Shown here: positions 55,540-64,000 of the stretch, in pieces
Position numbering within the stretch: the first letter of the stretch is position 1
Layout of the letters: each line of letters begins with the position of its first letter
From: Mixophyes australis
Taxonomy: Eukaryota > Chordata > Amphibia > Anura > Limnodynastidae
DNA: 64,000 nt
Direction: 5' to 3'
Assembly: GCA_036250195.1 (NCBI GenBank)
Contig: JAVHZZ010000010.1
Location: forward strand, 108,490,278 to 108,554,277
Program-made: the position numbers and the translations under genes
Notes under the pieces: model-generated
The model's database searches: none
Told to the model about the DNA's origin: nothing
Seen by the model: only the letters and a program-made list of their open reading frames with translations

Positions 55540-56290
55540 TCACTGGTAAGACCTCATCTGGAGACCCTGGGCCTGAGTCATTAAGACACGCATGCTGAGC
55601 GTAGCATGCGTTTGTTTTAAACTGCACATAACTAGGCTCAGCGCACTCCGAGTCTACAAGGAACGGATCTCAAGATATGTGTGGTGATGACTACGGGTGT
55701 AGGTTTACTCTACTCTACTAGACCAGACACTGCAGGATACATACAACACCTATGTGGAATATAAAATAGCAGACATAACTAGGACTCAGGACTTAGACTA
55801 GACCTCTAGCTGGAGCAAGAGATACACCAGGAAACCAGTGTACTTATGTGTGCGTCTGAGCCTGACTTGGACGTGGCTGCACTGGTACGCATTTACTCTG
55901 CACTGCCTACATGCATGCATCCATTCCCAAACCCATTCCCTCCCCAAAATCATAGTCTGTAGTAAGCGTTGTTTGCGCTCGAAGACAACTTGGGCATGGC
56001 TGTGTTCTGTTGTGTATACTCCGGTTCTTAACATGCGCAGATTGATTTTGCAGATGATATGTACAAAATAGACATATACTGTCCTTAATGACTCAGGCCC
56101 CCTATTTCCAAAAACCAAATATAAAAATAAATTCAGGAAAGGACTATTAAAATGGGTGCATGGGCACATTCAAAAGCAGAGTTTTAAAAATAAGAGGTGT
56201 GAAAGATCCATGGATTAGTCTCCCAGCAGCTGTGGTGGGTACTCTTAAAATAGAAAAAAATAAAATCAAGAATACATGGTACAAACATAA
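55540..56290 (+). repeat. Old LINE-like repeat in intron 4 of gene C, split by a MITE
   Basis: Left part GGTCACTGGTAAGACCTCAT (55538-55568) and right part from 56101 (GGAAAGGACTATTAAAATGG, CATGGATTAGTCTCCCAGCA) together match 43570-43985 in intron 4 of gene B. The element 55569-56100 separates them. Confidence 0.5.
55569..56100. mobile_element. DNA element with GGGCCTGAGTCATTAAG inverted ends
   Basis: GGGCCTGAGTCATTAAG and CTTAATGACTCAGGCCC are perfect inverted ends. CCT precedes (55566-55568) and follows (56101-56103), a 3-bp target duplication. It interrupts an older repeat, which shows the empty-site sequence. The interior is 532 bp without a transposase. Confidence 0.8.
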
Positions 56291-57067
56291 GACTCTAATA
56301 TATCAATATAGAAAAAAATGAAATGAGCAGACACAAAATGGGAGAGTAGAAGGGCTGGTAAGTGGTTTACTACCAAGAAATTATGTTTATATTTCCTCCC
56401 CCACCCCCAAAAAGAAATACCACATTTTACAACCTCTCATTAAGTTAGAATGATTGCAGTCATATACACTGTTGCATTTTACTGCAGCTGATGCGGGTGA
56501 AATGCAGTTTAAATCATTTTATTAATAGGGAAAAATGTTTTTTCTATGCGATACAGTAATCCACTGTAAAGGGCAAAATACGCAGGCACGCAATAGGTTC
56601 TGTGACTAATTGACCACCTCACCGATAACTAAGAGCATGCTCAAAGCACACACACATTCTGGACTCTGTAAACATGTTCTGTGCAAACTTTTGCTGGTTC
56701 AAATTCTGGCAGGAAAACATGGGAGGGCTGGCAACCTGTAGCCCAGGTGGGGCGAGATGCAGCTCAGTGGCCTATTAGGAACATTATAAAGTAAAATAAA
56801 TGCATATAGCCCAGTGATCCAGCCCAAGGAATCCCCCATGTGTGTTACCGGTTGGACCATGACTCCCACAAAAGTTGACACAGGTTAGTTTTCTGGGGCA
56901 TTTTCAGTCACTGGGATGTGGACGTCCACCTATGAATGTGTGGACAATTGGGTGCATTTGCTTTTCCACTGTGCACTGTTGGTAATTGCCCTGTAGTGTG
57001 TAGTTTAAACATTTCCATTAAAGCCTTCTCAAACTCTGGTCACATAAATAATTTGTCTCTCTTTCAG

Positions 57068-57191
57068 ATTCCAGTCTCTCGCTGCTCAGAAATGTGTTTA
57101 CCTGGGAGCAGGAAGATCCCAAGCCCTGGAATACATCCCTGCTGCTATGACTGTGCTCCGTGTTCCGAGGGAGAAATATCCGATACAACTG
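57068..57191 (+). pseudogene. Gene C exon 5
   Basis: Open, with intact AG and GT sites and the same length and phases as gene B exon 5. It reads IPVSRCSEMCLPGSRKIPSP, then HPCCYDCAPCSEGEISDTT. All six cysteines are kept. It is called pseudogenic only because its exon 4 partner is frameshifted and no 7TM exon follows in the window. Confidence 0.85.
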
Positions 57192-59639
57192 GTACATTCT
57201 ATATAAACATGGAAATAAATATGTATAGCTGCTATGTCTATAGGTCATTGAATATAATAATATGTCTTGGACAAATATTTTAATAATGAACTTGAAATCA
57301 TGAAAAGTGAATGAAAAATACGTAGCTGGAAAAAAATAGCAAATAAACCTATTACTAATAATAATTGATATAGTGAGGCTAATTAGGACAATAAGACCTT
57401 CTATTCTATTTATTTTATCCTCAATGAGCCAACAGTCCAGCGCTGCTCTTCTCTCTGAATTTGGCTTGTTACAAACACAGGCAAGGGTAGTAGCAGGGAA
57501 AAGAGCAGCAAAGATTGTTGGAGACTTCAGGGGAACGTAGGACCGTAGGACAATTGGACCCCAGTGGAACACAACTTATTGTACTCCACCTAAGACTACA
57601 TTTCCTTTAATATTAATATTGTGAACCTCCGATTTCCCATTATAAAGTCGTTATTAACAGGATCCTATTCTCCTACCTTTTCTCCCTCTCCAACATTCTC
57701 CCTATCATTTACTGACCCTATTTGAAGTCCCAATGTTCTGATCTTCTTTTGCCATGTTATGTCATTTGTTTGTTTGAAACCTTCGGGTACATATTTCCCA
57801 ATCGAAAGATCTGAAAAGCTTCCCTGGTGGATTAGTATTTAAATCTATTCCTTCCCTACCTGGATGTAGTCACAATGCAGATAACAATGAAATCATCAGC
57901 TGTTCCCGCATGATTGCAGGAAAAATGTCCTACTATATTTGGGTTTGTTCTCTGATCAGTTATTTTCTAGTGGTATTCTAAATAATGACAAATAATAATC
58001 TCGTGGTGCAGCTCACCTATTGCAGGCCGCAACCACAATCTAATAAACAAACTAAAAATTCAGTGTTACAATTGATACAGTTGAGGAAAGATTCACATGA
58101 TATTGTAGATCTAAATTCACACATTATGTTAGTAACAAATTGACATGTTTTATAAATGGTCTGGTGAAATTTAAATCAGGCAGTTTGCTTATTGGGCAAA
58201 CACCCAAAAAGTTTCTAAGATTTTCTTTGGGTATCCATCTTTCCAAAAAAAAAAATCTTGAAGTAGCTGCTAACAAGTTTTTAAGATTTTTGGAATTTTT
58301 TAAATACTGTAAGTGTACTTTCTGGCAATAAATTGGGCAATTTATATAGCTTAATAAGTAATATGAGTAATAATAATAAAATATTTAGAATTTTTTTTTT
58401 TTTTTTTCCCCAGATTTTATTACATTATATGATATATTAATATGTAAAGATAAATATATTTGGTGGTGGTTGACTAAGGACCCTTATTTAAATTAAGTAA
58501 GCTTTCCCTACTTAGAGATTTTGCCTTACTATAGGTCCTATCTAGTAGAGCCTTCAGATAACCTCTCAAGATAAATGTAGGATTTGTGATTATTCATTAA
58601 AATTCACATCTAAAGAACAATTGCATCTCATTCTTTGAAATTGTCAAAAGGTGATTGTTTGCATCCACGGATTAAAATATTGACTGCTGTAGTGTAAATA
58701 TTATTTGCACTAACCTGTTTCTGATAATATTTTTGTAATGACATTTTACCATGTGAAGGTAGAGAGTCTGACAGCCAAGTAATTAGTTAATTGTAAATGA
58801 AATAAAAAACTGAAAAAAAGATTGAAAATGCTAGTGTTAATATGTGATATAAAATTATTAATGGATGTCGGGTCAATCTTTCAAATGAAAATAAGTTAAT
58901 CAATCTAGTGGCCATAGCACAGCAGATTGACCCAAAGGGACTGGCTCAAATATATTTTTTATTGAACCTTCACATATAGAGACTGGCATAGTGGGGCAAA
59001 CCTGTTGCCCATGGCCATACCCTGTATTTGTAAGTAACATTGTGAGTCAAATGTAATAATTTGTGAAAATAAAATGAATCCTCTGAAATCCCACAGTTCT
59101 GATTTAATCAATAAAACATTACCTATAGTCCATGAAGTAAATATGTGTTTAAAAGTTGAACATCACATGTAAGCTAATTATAATCAGTATTCCACATAAA
59201 AGAAGATATAGTTCTATAGATTAGATGTAGTATCCTGAATGTGAGGCAAAACGTAAAAGGAAAAAGTGAAAAACAAAGAAGAGGAGGAGACATGATGAAC
59301 AGATTGTGGAAAAAGAAACAAATTGAAAAAAAAGGTATGGAAAAAATAAACAAGTCTTAAAATGAGGGTGGGCGACTATATTTACATTTTGTGTGTTTAG
59401 TTGGGTATTGGGCATATATTTTATGGACATATTGCCCAATACACAGGTATCACAAAGAGGTACAATAGTTGATACCACTTTAGGATTCCTTTCTTTCCTA
59501 GCTAACACTACACCAGGAATATGAATAAACCCTACACTTTAGGACTAAAATATGTGACTAAATAAGGTCAATTTTGAGTATCCCTATTTTATAGGTATAT
59601 CTGAAGAAAATTATATCATGTTTTGTTAAATTTATGCCC
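57192..59639. other. DNA downstream of gene C
   Basis: AT-rich, without a recognisable 7TM exon or named repeat. A T-rich run lies at 58390-58410. Confidence 0.4.
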
Positions 59640-60284
59640 AATACCTGCTATGTTCCAAAGGGAGTTACAATACATTTTTGGGACCCATAATTAGAATTGG
59701 TGGACAAGGAGGGCAGTAAATTGGTTAGAAAATGGATTAGCATACCAGCACACCTCTTTCAGGGATGTTTACATAACATAGAAGGAAAGGAAAACCTTGG
59801 GTCCTGGCATTCATGTGGATGTTACATTGACATGTACCAACTACCTAAACATTGTTGCAGACAAGTATATCCCTTCATGGCAGCGGTATTCCCTGATGGC
59901 AGTGGCCTCTTTCAGCAGGATAATGCGCATTACCACACTGCAAAAAAATTTCAGGAATGGTTTGAGGAACATGACAAAGAGTTCAAGGTGTTGACTTGGG
60001 CTCCAAATTTCCCAGATCTTAATCTGATCAAGCATCTGTGTCATGTGATCTATGATAATAACAATAATGTGCTGGAAAAACAAGTCAGAGTCATAGAGGC
60101 CCCACCTTGTAACTTACAGTACTTAAAGGATCTGCTCCTAAAATCTTGGTGTCAAATACCACAGGACACCTACAGAGATGTTGTAGAGTCAATGCCTCGA
60201 TGGGTCAGAGCCGTTTTGGCAGCATGAGGGGGACCTACACAATATTAGGGAGGTGATTTAAGTGTTGAGGCTTATCAGTATATA
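59640..60284 (+). pseudogene. Tc1-like transposase remnant, C-terminal half
   Basis: The frame from 59697 contains YPFMAAVFPDGSGLFQQDNA, then a CHTAK-like HYHTAKKFQEWFEEHDKEF and PNFPDLNLIKHL, holding the second and third acidic positions of the DDE triad (QDNA; PDLNxIxH). EAPPCNLQYLKDLLLKSWCQ and ESMPRWVRAVLAA end it. Earlier pieces (VDVTLTCTNYLNIVAD) lie in another frame. The N-terminal DNA-binding half and left inverted repeat are missing; the right end, CTTATCAGTATATA, is near 60284. Frameshifts, a short insertion (DNNNN) and truncation make it dead. Confidence 0.85.
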
Positions 60285-62310
60285 GTAGGGATGTGGTGGT
60301 GGTATTATTAGTCACAGTGACAGTGATAGTGGTGGTGGTATTATTAGTAGTAGTGATAGTGGTGGTGGTGGTGGTATTATTATTAGTAATGAAGTGGTGG
60401 TGGTATTATTAGTCACAGTGTCAGTGATAGTGGTGGTATTATTAGTAGTGATAGTGGTGGTGGTGGTATTATTATTAGTAGTGATGTGGTGGTGGTATTA
60501 TTAGTCACAGTGGCAGTGATAGTGATGGTGGTATTATTATTAGTAGTGATATGGTGGTGGTATTATTAGTAGTAGTGATGTGGTGGTGGTATTATTAGTC
60601 ACAGTGACAGTGATAGTGGTGGTGGTATTATTATTAGTAGTGATAGTGGTGGTGGTGGTGGTATTATTAGTAGTGATAGTGGTGGTGGTATTATTAGTAG
60701 TGATAGTGGTGGTGGTAGTATTATTAGTAGTGATGTGGTGGTGGTATTAATAGTGATAGTGGTGGTGGTATTATTATTAGTAGTGATATGGTGGTGGTAT
60801 TATTAGTCACAGTGATAGTGGTGGTATTATTATTAGTAGTGATAGTCGTGGTGGTAGTATTATTAGTAGTGATAGTGGTGGTAGTATTATTAGTAGTGAT
60901 GTGGTGGTGGTATTATTAGTCACAGTGACAGTGATAGTGGTGGTATTATTATTATTAGTAGTGATAGTGGTGGTGGTATTATTAGTCACAGTGATAGTGG
61001 TGGTATTATTATTAGTAGTGATAGTGGTGGTATTATTATTAGTAATGATAGTGGTGGTATTATTATTAGTAGTGATAGTGGTGGTGGTGGTAGAATTATT
61101 AGTAGTGATAGTGGTGGTGGTATTATTAGTAAGGATAGTGGTGGTGGTGGTATTATTATTAGTAGTGATAGTGGTGGTATTATTATTAGTAGTGATAGTG
61201 GTGGTATTATTATTAGTAGTGATAGTGGTGGTAGTATTATTAGTAGTGATAGTGGTGGTGGTATTATTAGTAGTAGTGATGTGGTGGTGGTGGTATTATT
61301 AGTCGCAGTGACAGTGATAGTGGTGGTGGTATTATTAGTAGTGATGTGGTGGTGGTATTATTAGTCGCAGTGACAGTGATAGTGGTGGTGGTATTATTAG
61401 TAGTGATGTGGTGGTGGAATTATTAGTAGTAGTGATGTGATGGTATTATTAGTAATAGTGATAGTGGTGGTGGTATAATTAGTCATAGTGATAGTGGTGG
61501 TGGTATTATTAGTCGCAGTGATAGTGGGTATTATTATTAGTAGTGATAGTGGTGGTATTATTATTAGTAGTGATAGTGGTGGTATTATTATTAGTAGTGA
61601 TAGTGGTGGTATTATTATTAGTAGTGATAGTGGTGGTGGTATTATTAGTCGCAGTGACAGTGATAGTGGTGGTGGTATTATTAGTAGTGATAGTGGTGGT
61701 GGTATTATTAGTAGTGATAGTGGTGGTGGTATTATTAGTAGTGATAGTGGTGGTGGTGGTATTATTAGTCGCAGTGACAGTGGTGGTGGTATTATTAGTC
61801 GCAGTGACAGTGATAGTGGTGGTGGTATTATTAGTAGTGATAGTGGTGGTGGTATTATTAGTAGTGATAGTGGTGGTATTATTATTAGTAGTGATAGTGG
61901 TGGTGGTATTATTAGTCGCAGTGACAGTGATAGTGGTGGTGGTATTATTAGTAGTGATAGTGGTGGTGGTATTATTAGTAGTGATAGTGGTGGTGGTATT
62001 ATTAGTAGTGATAGTGGTGGTGGTGGTATTATTAGTCGCAGTGACAGTGGTGGTGGTATTATTAGTCGCAGTGACAGTGATAGTGGTGGTGGTATTATTA
62101 GTAGTGATAGTGGTGGTGGTATTATTAGTAGTGATAGTGGTGGTGGTATTATTAGTAGTGATAGTGGTGGTGGTATTATTAGTAGTGATAGTGGTGGTGG
62201 TATTATTAGTAGTGATAGTGGTGGTGGTTGTATTATTAGTCGCAGTGACAGTGGTGGTGGTAGTATTATTAGTAGTGATAGTGGGGGTGGAAGATGTAGT
62301 TTTAGTGGTA
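60285..62310 (+). repeat. 27-bp minisatellite array 1 (GTGGTGGTATTATTAGTAGTGATA type)
   Basis: About 2 kb of a unit of three GGT, ATTATTAGTAGTGATAGT and variants. The basic period is 27 bp, and longer 30- and 36-bp variants carry AGTCACAGTGACAGTGATAG or AGTCGCAGTGACAGTGATAG. All variants differ by multiples of three bases, so long frames stay open (a GGGIISSDS repeat in one). These are by-products of repetition. It starts within a few bases of the Tc1 right end. Confidence 0.93.
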
Positions 62311-62725
62311 AGTAAAGAAGTATGCTCAGTATTCAGCTTACAATATTTATATATATAACAGATTACACTGTTACCCAAATTTTAAGGGTATAATGTAGTC
62401 GATACACTAACATTAAGCTTATATAGACATTAATGGCACAAAATGTGAATGTTTAAAGATTATCAATAATTTTCGAATATTGTGTTAAGTACTATAATAT
62501 ATTAGCCATGTCTTAAATTTGTGTCCATCACTCCCACGTACCAGTTCCCATCCGCAGTTGTAGCACCTCTCCTACTTTTTTGTCTGTACATTTTAATTTT
62601 TTTTTAAATATTTAAACAAAGCAAAACTATAGATGCAGCAAAATATTATATATCTATATATATTTATAACTGATTGCACTTACATTGCACATATCTATTC
62701 CCTTGCTTTAATTTCAATTTTAATG
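62311..62725. other. Non-repetitive spacer between the minisatellite arrays
   Basis: 415 bp of AT-rich unique-looking sequence. It starts after GATGTAGTTTTAGTGGTAAG and ends at TTAATGTCACAGTGACAG, where the array resumes. No gene. Confidence 0.7.
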
Positions 62726-64000
62726 TCACAGTGACAGTGATAGTGGTGGTGGTATTATTATTAGTAGTGATAGTGGTGGTGGTGGTGGTATTATTAGTAG
62801 TAGTGATGTGGTGGTGGTATTATTAGTCACAGTGACAGTGATAGTGGTGGTGGTATTATTATTAGTAGTGATAGTGGTGGTGGTGGTATTATTAGTAGTA
62901 GTGATGTGGTGGTGGTATTATTAGTCACAGTGACAGTGATAGTGGTGGTGGTATTATTATTAGTAGTGATAGTGGTGGTGGTGGTGGTATTATTAGTCAC
63001 AGTGATAGTGGTGGTATTATTATTAGTAGTGATAGTGGTGGTGGTAGTATTATTAGTAGTGATAGTGGTGGTGGTAGTATTATTAGTAGTGATAGTGGTG
63101 GTGGTATTATTAGTAAGGATAGTGGTGGTGGTGGTGGTATTATTATTAGTAGTGATGTGGTGGTGGTATTATTAGTCACAGTGATAGTGGTGGTATTATT
63201 ATTAGTAGTGATAGTGGTGGTATTATTATTAGTAATGATAGTGGTGGTATTATTATTAGTAGTGATAGTGGTGGTGGTGGTAGAATTATTAGTAGTGATA
63301 GTGGTGGTGGTATTATTAGTAAGGATAGTGGTGGTGGTGGTATTATTATTAGTAGTGATAGTGGTGGTATTATTATTAGTAGTGATAGTGGTGGTATTAT
63401 TATTAGTAATGATAGTGGTGGTATTATTATTAGTAGTGATAGTGATAGTGGTGGTAGTATTATTAGTAGTGATAGTGGTGGTGGTATTATTAGTAGTAGT
63501 GATGTGGTGGTGGTATTATTAGTAGTAGTGATGTGGTGGTGGTATTGTTAGTCGCAGTGACAGTGATAGTGGTGGTGGTATTATTAGTAGTGATGTGGTG
63601 GAATTATTAGTAGTAGTGATGTGGTGTTATTATTAGTAGTAGTGATAGTGGTGGTGGTATTATTAGTCATAGTGATAGTGGTGGTATTATTATTAGTAGT
63701 GATAGTGGTGGTATTATTATTAGTAGTGATAGTGGTGGTATTATTATTAGTAGTGATAGTGGTGGTGGTATTATTAGTCGCAGTGACAGTGATAGTGGTG
63801 GTGGTATTATTAGTAGTGATAGTGGTGGTGGTATTATTAGTAGTGGTGGTGGTATTATTAGTAGTGATAGTGGTGGTAGTATTATTAGTAGTGATAGTGG
63901 TGGTATTATTATTAGTAGTGATAGTGGTGGTGGTATTATTAGTCGCAGTGACAGTGATAGTGGTGGTGGTATTATTAGTAGTGATAGTGGTGGTGGTATT
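62726..64000 (+). repeat. 27-bp minisatellite array 2, running off the window
   Basis: Same units as array 1. A segment with the rare variants GTAGAATTATTAGTAG and ATTAGTAAGGATAG at 63190-63470 repeats 61000-61280, offset by 2190 bp. The right end is not reached. Confidence 0.93.

Larger units (their letters stand above)
53239..57191 (+). pseudogene. V2R remnant, gene C (exons 4 and 5 only)
   Basis: Exon 4 is 53239-53464 and exon 5 57068-57191, in the order and orientation of gene B. No exon 1-3 lies between the end of gene B and 53239. No 7TM exon follows up to base 64000. Exon 4 is 226 nt, one base too long: an extra T in GGTTGTCAATCAG shifts the frame just before the donor, so it cannot join in frame to exon 5. 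Each exon is otherwise open and keeps its splice sites. It looks like a partial duplicate left by unequal exchange; a 7TM exon beyond the window cannot be excluded. Confidence 0.82.

Noticed and set aside
56936..57283. A 115-codon gene
   Set aside because: It is V2R exon 5 of gene C with open intron on both sides.
61488..62378. Long open frames of 271-289 codons on both strands
   Set aside because: They are products of the 27-bp minisatellite. Three overlapping frames are open because all units are multiples of three bases without stops; no start context or non-repeat domain exists.
60807..63522. Other VVVVLLV or TTTTIT-rich frames
   Set aside because: Same minisatellite read in other frames.

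Overview
The window looks like vertebrate nuclear DNA, most likely from a frog. It is AT-rich, has split genes with GT-AG introns, and carries interspersed repeats of kinds common in anurans. These include L2/CR1-type LINEs, a tRNA-derived SINE, palindromic MITEs, hAT and Tc1 DNA transposons and a Gmr1-like Ty3 retrotransposon. The species call rests on the repeats and on the receptor family, not on a database match.

The protein-coding content belongs to one family: vomeronasal type-2 receptors (V2R, class C GPCRs). Gene B (+, 34314-47205) is a complete six-exon gene. Its exons of 248, 292, 810, 228, 124 and 908 nt join in frame to 869 residues: signal peptide, Venus-flytrap ligand-binding domain, nine-cysteine linker and seven membrane helices. 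Gene A (-, from 18081 leftwards) has the same exon plan. Its exons 1-4 are complete and open; exon 5 runs off the left edge, so its 7TM exon is outside the window. A and B are divergent (head to head), about 16 kb apart. About 700 bp of their upstream DNA is related, including a 48-nt block with no mismatch that ends in a TATA box.

Two further receptor remnants lie nearby. One is the 3' half of a 7TM exon (-, 20613-20912), frameshifted and abutting a dead retrotransposon. The other is an isolated exon 4 / exon 5 pair (+, 53239-53464 and 57068-57191), with one extra base near the end of exon 4.

The rest is mostly mobile DNA. 11266-14690 is a decayed hAT transposon with an 8-bp target duplication, in intron 1 of gene A and itself carrying a LINE fragment. 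20938-25311 is a 3'-truncated Gmr1-like element whose integrase precedes its reverse transcriptase and whose capsid looks SCAN-like. L2/CR1 LINE fragments lie at 28680-29870, 32140-32915 and 38565-39780. 35234-36750 is a nested pair of DNA elements, and 41615-42161 is a solo LTR. 48.5-52.0 kb holds an unfamiliar degenerate repeat of about 205 bp. A Tc1 transposase relic at 59640-60284 is followed by two large arrays of a 27-bp minisatellite that reach the right edge.

I see no CRISPR array, operon, functional tRNA or rRNA. Most short open frames in the window fall inside repeats or introns and are not genes.
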